This document shows, piece by piece, positions 16,536-23,401 of a stretch of DNA of 24,918 nucleotides (positions are counted from its first letter, which is position 1; each line of letters opens with the position of its first letter). Below the pieces are notes generated by a model. That model ran no database searches. It worked only from the letters and a program-made list of their open reading frames with translations, and was not told the origin of the DNA. A program made the position numbers and the translations under genes. Source of the DNA: JABMRF01 sp964584985 (GTDB taxonomy: Bacteria; Patescibacteriota; Patescibacteriia; UBA11705; JABHMO01); assembly GCA_964584985.1 (NCBI GenBank), contig CAZPBK010000012.1, forward strand, positions 1 to 24,918, in the 5' to 3' direction.

Positions 16536-18914
16536 TTAACTCTGCTTTTTGGCCAACAAAGCAAAAGTTTTTTGTTTTAGTTTGGAAAAATCTAACTTCT
16601 TGCGCAACCAGATGACAGCGTTAAGCAAGATCAAACCAACCGCCACCAGTCCCAAAATCAAGCCCTTTTTGCTTGAATCCTGAGATGAACCGGCCAGATC
16701 AACATCATTTTCTTGGATAACGCCCATTTGCTCCTCACTTTGCCAAGATAAATTTTCAATATCTTGCGTTCTTCTGGGTAAAAGCCGATATTTATCTTTG
16801 TACTGACTTAAAATTCCGGTAACTTTCAAATCATCATTTTCCGAATAAAGTTTTGCGCTTAACCCGGTTTTTTGTTTTAAATAAACCTCAAACTCCCCTT
16901 GACTGTCGCCCAAAAACAAATGACTGGAATCTTTTTCCAAAAGCCGACCAGTGATATTAACCAAAGCGGCTTCGTTTTTTTCTTGAAAATCATTGGCCGT
17001 AATACTTTTAGGCACAGGTAAATCTTGGCTTTCCAGAACTTGGATGTCTGATTTTTGGCTAACCAAAATCCGTTTTTCATTATAACTCTCCGACATCTTG
17101 CCTTTTATGGTTAAATTTTGGCCCATAGAAAACTCCGGCCAATCAGCCTTGGAAAAATAAATTTGAATTCCGTTGGCCTCCTTGTCCATAATATAAAAAT
17201 AATTTTTACCAAAAACATCGGGCAAAACCGCTACCTGCCCCTGGATCTTAACCAAATCTCCTTTTTTTAACTTTTTCACTTCGGGAATGGAATACTCGGG
17301 ATAATAAGCAGTTGCGGTCGTAGAACTGCCGGAAGAAGAACCTGAATAGTCCGCTACTTGCAAAGCCGGTTTGATATTTTCCGCACCGGGACTGAGTTGG
17401 TCGGTATTTTGCCAACCGTCGGTAAAATAACAATAACTTTGACCTTCTTTAACCTGAGAATAATCAATATGATCAATCTCCACTTGGTTCGGGTCTTTTA
17501 AAATTACCGAATCCGAAGAATTGTTTAAAGTTATTTTGGTTTTTTCCTTTTTAACCATCAAATATTCTCCGGCTTTTATTACCTCTTCTTGTTCTTGACC
17601 GAAAACATAAGCTGAACTGCCACCATTGTCCTGTAAGCTCCAACCCAACAGGTTTAAATCTTCCTGGCCATAATTATAAAGTTCCAGCCATTCAAAATCA
17701 TCCGAACCCTCGGGGTTAGCTAAAATCTCGTTTACTCTGATACTTTCCGAATACTGATAAGCACTAATCTGCTGATCAGCTGATTCTTGGTTCGATTCAT
17801 CAACTTGAGAATCATCAGTTTCTTGGTTTGTTTCGTTTACCTCCCGGTCAACAGTTTGCTCCTCGACTGAATTGCTTGAATCGCTTTCTTGGTTTTGACT
17901 GTCTTCCTCATTGGCAAGCTCATCCTCCTCGGTTGACAAATCCGAATCATGTTCAGTTTGTTGTTCGTCAACAACCTGATCCGCTAAATTATTATCACTC
18001 GTTTGTTCAGCCTCTTCTTCAGTCGTTTGATAAACATTTTCTTGGCCCGGCGTAGCCAATTCAGTTTCCAAATACTGCTCTTCATACAAAATCAAACTGT
18101 GATCTTTTTCCGTTGTCTCAACCTCCGAACCCGGCCAATCCCCATAAACAATTTGATCAATTTCTTGTCCGCTCGGATCGGTTAAAGTAATAATGTCGCC
18201 GGTATTGTTCAAACTTGATTTATCAAAAACTCGATACCCGTCCGATTCAATTACTCCGGAAAGAACTGTTTCTTGTCCACTGCCCTCGGTAAGCCTCCAA
18301 CCGGTCAGATCAATCTCCTCAATTCCGGGATTAAAAAGTTCAATCCATTCCGAATTGCCGGGCAAGGGCGCAGCCATAACCTCGCTGATTATAATATCGT
18401 TGGGAAAATATTCAACCGTTTCTTGATTTTCGGCTTCTTCGGATCCTTCTTCCGCTGGCTCGGAATTCGTTTCTTCTTCACTATTAAAACCTTCTTCAGC
18501 TTCGGAAGACTGATCAGTTTCTTGGTCAGTTTCCTCTGTCTCGGATGTTTGTGGGTTTGAATCATTATCATTTGTGTCTGTTGACTCTTGATCCAAGTCC
18601 TGATCAACGGAATTTTGGTCATCGTCCGACCCGCTTCCCTCGCTTTCAAAAAACTCTTCATTATCTTCAATCGCATTTATCTCTGTTCCCGATGAATCTT
18701 CTGTTTCACTTGTCTCTTCTTTTGAATCTTCCTTTAAAGCATCTTCAAAAAAAACTTGACAATCCAGATTTTGGCAATCTATTAAAATATATTGATTGAC
18801 AGAGCTGTTGTTAAACTCATTGTCAACCAGGCCCGCTTGGGCCGGTTTGTTAAACATATTAAAACAAACTAAACTTATAATTAAAATTAAACTGAGTATA
18901 AATTTTCTGGACAT
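16536..18914 (-). CDS. Secreted, membrane-anchored protein with two lamin-tail domains and OB-like domains
   Basis: The 792-residue product has a signal peptide (1-27), an acidic Ser/Thr/Asp/Glu-rich linker (about 60-168) and lamin-tail domain 1 (about 171-292; IIISEVMAAPLPGNSEWIEL, LTGWRL). A second acidic linker (about 296-385) and lamin-tail domain 2 (about 389-510; NEILANPEGSDDFEWLELYN) follow. Two OB-fold-like segments come next (about 541-633, with VFGKNYFYIMDKEANGIQIY, and 635-720), then an acidic spacer, a C-terminal TM helix (about 751-769) and a basic tail. Lamin-tail plus OB modules occur in secreted nucleases and surface proteins, but no nuclease domain is seen. A surface adhesion or DNA-binding role is inference. 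A long hairpin lies just upstream of the start. Confidence 0.8.
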   Translation of the reverse strand: MSRKFILSLILIISLVCFNMFNKPAQAGLVDNEFNNSSVNQYILIDCQNLDCQVFFEDALKEDSKEETSETEDSSGTEINAIEDNEEFFESEGSGSDDDQNSVDQDLDQESTDTNDNDSNPQTSETEETDQETDQSSEAEEGFNSEEETNSEPAEEGSEEAENQETVEYFPNDIIISEVMAAPLPGNSEWIELFNPGIEEIDLTGWRLTEGSGQETVLSGVIESDGYRVFDKSSLNNTGDIITLTDPSGQEIDQIVYGDWPGSEVETTEKDHSLILYEEQYLETELATPGQENVYQTTEEEAEQTSDNNLADQVVDEQQTEHDSDLSTEEDELANEEDSQNQESDSSNSVEEQTVDREVNETNQETDDSQVDESNQESADQQISAYQYSESIRVNEILANPEGSDDFEWLELYNYGQEDLNLLGWSLQDNGGSSAYVFGQEQEEVIKAGEYLMVKKEKTKITLNNSSDSVILKDPNQVEIDHIDYSQVKEGQSYCYFTDGWQNTDQLSPGAENIKPALQVADYSGSSSGSSTTATAYYPEYSIPEVKKLKKGDLVKIQGQVAVLPDVFGKNYFYIMDKEANGIQIYFSKADWPEFSMGQNLTIKGKMSESYNEKRILVSQKSDIQVLESQDLPVPKSITANDFQEKNEAALVNITGRLLEKDSSHLFLGDSQGEFEVYLKQKTGLSAKLYSENDDLKVTGILSQYKDKYRLLPRRTQDIENLSWQSEEQMGVIQENDVDLAGSSQDSSKKGLILGLVAVGLILLNAVIWLRKKLDFSKLKQKTFALLAKKQS

Positions 18915-18923
18915 AACTTTGTA

Positions 18924-18960
18924 GCGATCAACGGATCAGCCGGCCTAATCCGCTGATCGC
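18924..18960. repeat. Imperfect long hairpin between the RAYT-like and lamin-tail genes
   Basis: GCGATCA (18924-18930) pairs with TGATCGC (18954-18960). After one mismatch, CGGAT (18932-18936) pairs with ATCCG (18948-18952), leaving an 11-nt loop that contains GCCGGC. There is no T-tract, so it is not a typical terminator. It ends 9 bp before the lamin-tail start codon and lies 24 bp after the RAYT-like stop. Confidence 0.65.
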
Positions 18961-18984
18961 GGTTAATAATTAAATATGTCAAAA

Positions 18985-19683
18985 CTAAACGGTCACTTTT
19001 TCGCTTTTTAATTCAGATGCGGCCGGCAGACTGCTTAAACTAATTTTGGCCGGTTCTCCCTCCAATTCATCGCATAAATAATAATATGGATATTTTTCCA
19101 CACTGGAAACCATTTGCCATCTTTCGGAAGTTGGAGCCGCTTGAATACATTTTATTTTTTCTTGCAAAAGTTGATCATTATCAATTAACCGAATCTCGGT
19201 CTTTGGTGTCCAAATGCGATAGCGTTTATTTTGCTTAAATTTTTTAGCGTATTCTTCAAAAGTCCAACGAATTTTTTCCGGCTTCGAACGACCAACCCGT
19301 TCATTGTGGCTGAAAAGCGGCAGGGTTTTAAAAGAACCCTCTTTGACTTCTTTTTCCAAATTATCCAAAATCCCACCGGCCACTTGTTTTTTTACTTCAC
19401 CGTAAACCTCCACCGGATTTTTACTTTTTGGACTTAGCCGAAACATCCAGTAAAAAAAGTTGGGCATAATTACAAAGGACAAGGTTTTAACATCTTTTTG
19501 CACTTCGGCCATTTTAAAAGCATTAACCAAAAGATCGGCGTATTCACTGGTTACAAAAACATTTTTATGTCCGATAATGGAACCGCAATGAAAATAAGTG
19601 CCACCCGGTTGAAAAAGCTCTTTATCATATTTTTTGGCTTTTTCCGGCTCGGTCTTTTTGTTTTCTGTTTTTTTCTTTGTCAT
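18985..19683 (-). CDS. Degenerate Y1/RAYT transposase-like protein (HUH motif lost)
   Basis: With the ATG at 19683 the product has 232 residues, close to RAYT size. It follows the Y1_Tnp layout: TYFHCGSIIGHKNVF (about 29-43; compare YHVtsRg...iF), LSFVIMPN (about 68-75), and a C-terminal block W(158)TPKTEIRLIDNDQLLQEKI...KYPYYYL like the W...I.n.eel..I.YI...YpwsSY ending of RAYTs. Where family members read MPNHxH, this one reads MPNFFYWMF, so both metal-binding histidines are gone (Phe76, Tyr78). No clear catalytic Tyr can be assigned. A longer in-frame version from TTG 19914 adds 77 unconserved residues. It is flanked by palindromic repeats on both sides. Nickase activity is unlikely; a domesticated DNA-hairpin-binding role is inference. 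Confidence 0.55.
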   Translation of the reverse strand: MTKKKTENKKTEPEKAKKYDKELFQPGGTYFHCGSIIGHKNVFVTSEYADLLVNAFKMAEVQKDVKTLSFVIMPNFFYWMFRLSPKSKNPVEVYGEVKKQVAGGILDNLEKEVKEGSFKTLPLFSHNERVGRSKPEKIRWTFEEYAKKFKQNKRYRIWTPKTEIRLIDNDQLLQEKIKCIQAAPTSERWQMVSSVEKYPYYYLCDELEGEPAKISLSSLPAASELKSEKVTV

Positions 19684-19964
19684 AAATTTTAAATTATTTA
19701 TTATTTCCGCTTGTTTTGACACTATAATTGTTTCAATTTGATTTAACTTGTTCAAACCAAAACTGACGAACCGAGCCGTCAATATTTTCATTAAATAAAA
19801 CACTAGAAAATTTAAAATAAAAAAAAGTCTGTCAAACCTATTTGACAAACCTCTTTTGGTTGTGGATAACTTGAATGATAAAAACCTGTGGATATCCGGA
19901 ATCATTTTTTCCAATAAATTCAGCTTAAATCTATAAAAAATAATTCTTAAATGTCTTTCTGCCT

Positions 19965-20006
19965 GCGTGCCCTGTACCCATCGTGGTACAGGGATTCAGA
20001 ATCTCA
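19965..20006 (-). repeat. Half palindromic unit A with palindromic insert B
   Basis: On the minus strand GAGATTCTGAA is followed by a palindromic segment with a perfect 9-bp stem CCCTGTACC/GGTACAGGG (19970-19978 with 19985-19993). The same junction and insert occur at 22139-22197 and 22251-22329. Here the right half of unit A (AAGTTCAGAATGACA) is missing. It lies in the 5' region of the RAYT-like gene. Confidence 0.75.
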
Positions 20007-20034
20007 TGGTTCTTTTTATTTTATTGTTCTTTAA

Positions 20035-20088
20035 AACCGCAACCTTTTAGATCCTGAAACAATTTCAAGATGACAAAAGGTTGCGGTT
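20035..20088 (-). terminator. Hairpin with 14-bp arms carrying a repeat unit in its loop; likely terminator
   Basis: AACCGCAACCTTTT (20035-20048) and AAAAGGTTGCGGTT (20075-20088) are perfect inverted arms. The 26-nt loop holds a diverged copy of palindromic unit A (ATCCTGAA-n5-TTCAAGAT). On the minus strand it lies downstream of the Ig-like protein gene and ends in GGTTTTAAAG, so it can act as that gene's terminator. Confidence 0.7.
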
Positions 20089-20164
20089 GTAATTCATAAT
20101 TCGTTCCGGAGTAATCCAGCTTAAATCTTCACCCGATGACCCCGAAAAAAACAATGTTCTGTCC

Positions 20165-21724
20165 CTACTCCAACGGTTCGCCCAAGGTATAATTACTAAA
20201 AAATATTTCCGGCAAAGTATAAATATCTTGGTTCCAGTCCTCGCCGTAAAGTTGCTCGGCTTTTTCCTCGGTTTTTATCCAACGCAAAGTGGCATCGTCC
20301 AAAACCTGATACACCTTGGCCACTGTTTTTAATTTTAGTAAAGAGCCCGGTTTTATTTGCACATTTTGACCCAAAGAATAAGAATAAATCACTGAAGAAT
20401 CAACTGTTTCCACTCGGGAAAAATCATCACCATAATAACTTTGCCAGACACTTAAACTCGGATATAAATGACGCACGCCATTAATATTAACATAAGAAAC
20501 CGCAGAATCGTTTTCCTGTTTTATCCAACACTCCTCATATTGTTCTTCCGGAGACGGTTCTTCAAAGGTCAAAGTAATATCTTCCTTAATCACAACCCCA
20601 TCTCCCGCCGTAATATTGGTTTTAAAAACCCCCGGCTCATCGGATTTGATATTAAAAATGGCTTGTCCGCGAGAATTAGTGGCTTTTTCCGCACCGATAA
20701 TGGACAAATAATCAGAAACCACTTCGTTCCAATAAACCACCTTATCCGGCAAAGGATTGCCTTCTGCATCACAAATAGTGACAATACCCTGAATAGCGTC
20801 TTGCCCGTCGGCCAAAGCTGTGGTTTTATTAAATTCAACTGTGGATTTTTCCGAAGAAATAATTTGTTTGGTAATGCTTATCGGCTCGGAAGTATAACTG
20901 TTGCCATTAAAATCCTCGACTTTAAGATAAACCTGATATTCATATTCATCTCCACCGTCCCATTCATATTCCCAAGTGCGGTAATTGCTTGAAGTGGCGG
21001 AAACCTCGTGACAAACCTGGTTAAAACAAATCTCCACCAAAGAAGGCACAGAGCCTCCTTGATCCTTGGCCTGCCCAATAATGGTAAAACCGCCTTGAGC
21101 TAATTCGTCCCCGTCTTTTAGATTGTCCAAAGTTACCACCGGAGCCAAATTATCAATTATTAAAGTTTTATAAGCTGAAGAACCATTATTAAGCATTTCG
21201 CCTGCCGGCATCTGTCGTCCGGATTCCAAAAAAAGGCCGAAATCACCGCTGTCATACTCGCCATTGTCATTTACATCGTCAAAACCGGTCAAAGCAAATT
21301 CAAAAGATTTATTATTAGTGCCGTTGCGCTTGGTCTCGACGGTCACAAAAAATCGATCTCCGTAAGTGGAAACGCCCTGAGAAAAACCGTAAAAAGGCCA
21401 AGCCGTGCTGGAATAATCATATTCAGCTTCAGCCACTTTTTGATCTTGGCCAAAACCCTCAAACACCCCGTCACCGTCGTCTTTATATAAAACCAATTTT
21501 TCAATCTCATCTCGAGCAGAGGCCGTGCCTCTATTTTTTACCACCAGCGCGGTCATTAAGTCAAAACGACCGGTATCAATGGTAAAATCCAAAACCAAGT
21601 TATCAAAAGTGGATTCGTAAAAATACTCCTCTTCTGTAAAATCATTTAAACTTATTTCTTCCGAAGCCGAAACCATGGCCGGCAAAGCAAAAAGTATTAA
21701 ACCTAATAATAAAATTTTTTTCAT
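20165..21724 (-). CDS. Secreted Ig-like envelope protein with Asp-rich motifs and C-terminal duplicated repeat
   Basis: The 519-residue product has a signal peptide (1-20; cleavage near VSAS). The N-terminal beta-rich domain includes two calcium-loop-like motifs: KDDGDGVFE (81-89) and DDVNDNGEYDSGDFG (149-163). An Ig-like domain (about 192-288; LAPVVTLDNLKDGDELAQGG) is followed by a Big_1/invasin-like domain (about 295-388; ADGQDAIQGIVTICDAEGNPLPDK). The C-terminus has two related units of about 45 residues (411-452 and 471-515), each with YG-[DE]-D-[FW] and a closing Y-x-LG. A surface or S-layer-associated role fits, but is inferred. The C-terminal unit may be the cell-wall or S-layer attachment module. 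Confidence 0.75.
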   Translation of the reverse strand: MKKILLLGLILFALPAMVSASEEISLNDFTEEEYFYESTFDNLVLDFTIDTGRFDLMTALVVKNRGTASARDEIEKLVLYKDDGDGVFEGFGQDQKVAEAEYDYSSTAWPFYGFSQGVSTYGDRFFVTVETKRNGTNNKSFEFALTGFDDVNDNGEYDSGDFGLFLESGRQMPAGEMLNNGSSAYKTLIIDNLAPVVTLDNLKDGDELAQGGFTIIGQAKDQGGSVPSLVEICFNQVCHEVSATSSNYRTWEYEWDGGDEYEYQVYLKVEDFNGNSYTSEPISITKQIISSEKSTVEFNKTTALADGQDAIQGIVTICDAEGNPLPDKVVYWNEVVSDYLSIIGAEKATNSRGQAIFNIKSDEPGVFKTNITAGDGVVIKEDITLTFEEPSPEEQYEECWIKQENDSAVSYVNINGVRHLYPSLSVWQSYYGDDFSRVETVDSSVIYSYSLGQNVQIKPGSLLKLKTVAKVYQVLDDATLRWIKTEEKAEQLYGEDWNQDIYTLPEIFFSNYTLGEPLE

Positions 21725-21804
21725 ATTTTATATTTTGTTTATTTTTTATTTTTTGTAATTCCTGTTCCCGCCCTTTGTAACCAAAAGCAGTATAGGAAGG
21801 TTGG

Positions 21805-21875
21805 TTGAGATTCTGAACCAAGTTCAGAATGACATTAGAGAGTTCTTGAGATTCTGAAACAAGTTCAGAATGACA
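21805..21875 (+). repeat. Palindromic unit A, two tandem copies (forward)
   Basis: Two copies of ATTCTGAA-n5-TTCAGAAT followed by GACA, at 41-bp period and joined by TTAGAGAGTTCTTGAG. The first copy has loop CCAAG, the second ACAAG. Each unit can form an 8-bp hairpin. They lie in the 666-bp spacer between the TPR gene and the Ig-like gene. Confidence 0.85.
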
Positions 21876-21903
21876 GGCAAGACAGGCAAAAATAATTCCC
21901 AAT

Positions 21904-22066
21904 TGTCATCCCGAATTTAGTTCAGGATCTAACAATTTCCCTGTCGTCATCCTGAATTTAGTTCAGGATCTAACAATTTCCTTGTCGTCATCCTGAATTT
22001 AGTTCAGGATCTAACAATTTCCCTGTCGTCATCCTGAATTTATTTCAGGATCTAACAATTTCCTTG
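21904..22066 (-). repeat. Palindromic unit A variant, four tandem 41-bp copies (inverted)
   Basis: Four head-to-tail copies, each with TCATCCTGAATTTAGTTCAG followed by GATCT and spacer AACAATTTCC[C/T]TGTCG. The first copy reads TCATCCCGAA, so its palindrome has one mismatch. The fourth has TTTAT instead of TTTAG in the loop. The period is 41 bp throughout (starts 21904, 21945, 21986, 22027). On the minus strand they match unit A with a C/T change in the stem. Confidence 0.88.
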
Positions 22067-22152
22067 ATAATTTTCTGCCGGTATTCCATTTTTGGTTCTT
22101 GAGATTCTGAAACAAGTTCAGAATGACATTAGAGAGTTCTTGAGCTTCTGAA

Positions 22153-22182
22153 TCCCTATACCACTAGGGGTACAGAGCAAGC
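22153..22182. repeat. Palindromic insert B in the loop of unit A (copy 1)
   Basis: The 30-nt segment starts TCCCTATACCACTAGGGGTA and ends CAAGC. It interrupts unit A exactly between TTCTGAA and AAGTTCAGAATGACA, replacing the AC of the normal loop. Its inner arms are partly complementary. Confidence 0.8.
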
Positions 22183-22264
22183 AAGTTCAGAATGACATTA
22201 GAGAGTTCTTGAGATTCTGAAACAAGTTCAGAATGACAAGCGGGAGTGGTCTTGAGATTCTGAG

Positions 22265-22294
22265 TCCCTATACCACGAGGGGTGTAGGGCAAGC
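22265..22294. repeat. Palindromic insert B in the loop of unit A (copy 2)
   Basis: This segment starts TCCCTATACCACGAGGGGTG and ends GGGCAAGC. It sits at the same junction of unit A as the copy at 22153-22182 and is clearly related to the palindrome at 19965-19994 in opposite orientation. Confidence 0.8.
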
Positions 22295-22300
22295 AAGTTC

Positions 22301-22320
22301 CTACCGACCGGCAGACAAAC
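22301..22320. repeat. Insert C splitting the right arm of a unit A copy
   Basis: The 20 bp CTACCGACCGGCAGACAAAC lie exactly between AAGTTC (22295-22300) and AGAATGACA (22321-22329), which are contiguous in intact copies. The segment contains the partly palindromic CCGACCGG core. No target duplication is visible apart from a possible single C. Confidence 0.7.
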
Positions 22321-22389
22321 AGAATGACAGACGAGAATGTTTCAGGATCTCAACACTTCCTTAATAATTTTTTGCCTGAACCTTACCGC

Positions 22390-23037
22390 CTAACGCAACT
22401 CCTGCAAACGCTGTTTGGCCACAGAATCATCAGGATCAACTTTTAATTTTTCCTCTAAATATTCAATGGTTTTTTCTTTATTGTTCATTACATCATCATA
22501 ATAACGAACACCAATACCCAAAAGATCGTTTTTCAGTTCCGGCGCTTTTTCCAAAGCCTTATCCAAAAGATCAGCGAATTTTTCCTTTTTATCCTGAAGC
22601 TGGAACTGATAAATCATCAAAAGATTACGATAAGCATTAACCCATTTTGGCGTTATCTCAAGGATTTGCAAATTTAATTCCTCAGCTTTCTCATAATTTT
22701 TTAAACTGTAATACATATCAGCCATATTTTGCAAAACCGCAATATCTTCCGGATTTTCCTGCAAAAGCTCTTCATATATTTCAATAGCTCCTTGCTTATC
22801 CAATAAATCTTGTTTCAACCGCCCCAACTTAAATCTGGCGCTGTAATCTTCCGGATCAACGGCTATATCCTGTTTTAACTGATCATAAAGCTCACTCTGA
22901 ATTTCATTCATTTCCAACTCCGTATCAATCTGTAAAATCTCCGGCTGACTATTTTGTTTATTATAATCATAATAAAAATACGCGCTTACACCTAAAATCA
23001 GCACTATGATAATAATGCCCAACCATTTTTTGTTCAT
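22390..23037 (-). CDS. Membrane-anchored tetratricopeptide repeat protein
   Basis: The 215-residue product has an N-terminal signal anchor (about 6-24) and an extracytoplasmic helical domain. TPR-like units lie at about 65-98 (YSARFKLGRLKQDLLDKQGA), 99-132 (AVLQNMADMYYSLKNYEKAE), a less regular one at 133-168, and 172-205. TPR domains mediate protein-protein contacts; the partner is unknown. It has its own promoter and is followed by the repeat-rich spacer. The neighbours encode surface proteins, so an assembly or scaffold role at the envelope is plausible but unproven. Confidence 0.8.
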   Translation of the reverse strand: MNKKWLGIIIIVLILGVSAYFYYDYNKQNSQPEILQIDTELEMNEIQSELYDQLKQDIAVDPEDYSARFKLGRLKQDLLDKQGAIEIYEELLQENPEDIAVLQNMADMYYSLKNYEKAEELNLQILEITPKWVNAYRNLLMIYQFQLQDKKEKFADLLDKALEKAPELKNDLLGIGVRYYDDVMNNKEKTIEYLEEKLKVDPDDSVAKQRLQELR

Positions 23038-23071
23038 AAAATCTTAATCTTTATTGTTTATTGTCAAAGGT

Positions 23072-23101
23072 ATTATAACATACAGGAGGATAAAATATCA
23101 A
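23072..23101 (-). promoter_or_regulatory. Sigma-70 promoter of the TPR gene
   Basis: On the minus strand -35 TTGATA (23101-23096), an 18-bp spacer and -10 TATAAT (23077-23072) with the extended TGn motif (TGTTATAAT) lie 34 bp upstream of the ATG at 23037. Confidence 0.7.
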
Positions 23102-23130
23102 CACATTGGGGATTAATAATCAGGAGGTAG

Positions 23131-23253
23131 GGGCAGAACAATGTTCTGCCCGACCCCCGCCCGAGTATTAGAAATCAGTAGAACCAAAACATTGTTCTGC
23201 CCGAATCCCGCCCGAGTATTAGAAATCAGTAGAACCAAAAACAATGTTCTGCA
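23131..23253. repeat. 51-bp direct repeats with GGCAGAACAATGTTCTGCC palindrome
   Basis: A 19-nt perfect palindrome lies at 23132-23150. From its right arm a unit of about 47 bp (GTTCTGCCCGA...AGTAGAACCAAAA) is repeated at 23143-23189 and 23194-23240 with a 51-bp period. A third AACAATGTTCTG core follows at 23241-23252. The core also occurs at 20150-20161, at the end of the Ig-like gene. Confidence 0.8.
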
Positions 23254-23302
23254 CCTATGATTAAATTAAAAACTTCAATATATTTTATTTATATTTAATC
23301 AT

Positions 23303-23346
23303 AAAAAAACTGTCTCCTTCGGTAAACTCAGGATGACAGTTTTTTT
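23303..23346. terminator. A/T-flanked hairpin, possible bidirectional terminator
   Basis: AAAAAAACTGTC (23303-23314) pairs perfectly with GACAGTTTTTTT (23335-23346). The 20-nt loop contains TCCT/AGGA, which can pair further. T-tracts on either strand allow termination in both directions. The right arm carries CAGGATGACAG, resembling the end of the palindromic units around 22 kb. Confidence 0.65.
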
Positions 23347-23354
23347 AAAAAGCC

Positions 23355-23381
23355 AAAAGGCCTCGCGTAGCGAGGCCTTTT
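23355..23381 (-). terminator. Rho-independent terminator of the S-layer-like gene
   Basis: A perfect 12-bp stem AAAAGGCCTCGC/GCGAGGCCTTTT with a 3-nt loop lies 20 bp after the stop on the minus strand, followed by GGCTTTTT. A second hairpin (23303-23346) follows, giving tandem termination. Confidence 0.88.
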
Positions 23382-23401
23382 GTGTATCTGAATCTTTTCA
23401 A

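Larger units (their letters stand above)
22098..22329 (+). repeat. Palindromic unit A, four forward copies, two carrying nested inserts
   Basis: Intact copies are at 22098-22128 and 22208-22238. Copies at 22139-22197 and 22251-22329 are split after TTCTGA[A/G] by a 30-nt palindromic insert (family B). The last copy is split again inside its right arm by a 20-nt insert. The first three copies are joined by the same TTAGAGAGTTCTTGAG spacer seen at 21835-21850. Confidence 0.87.

Noticed and set aside
18977..18982. TTGACA as a -35 for the lamin-tail gene
   Set aside because: No -10-like hexamer occurs at 16-18 bp; that place is occupied by the GC-rich hairpin arm.
19684..19914. 77-residue N-terminal extension of the RAYT-like protein from a TTG
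   Set aside because: The extension is not RAYT-like, begins with a rare start codon, and the ATG at 19683 puts the first conserved strand at the expected distance.
21904..22066. CRISPR-like array (palindromic repeats at regular 41-bp period)
   Set aside because: The intervals between palindromes are nearly identical, not unique spacers, and no cas gene is present. It is a tandem repeat.
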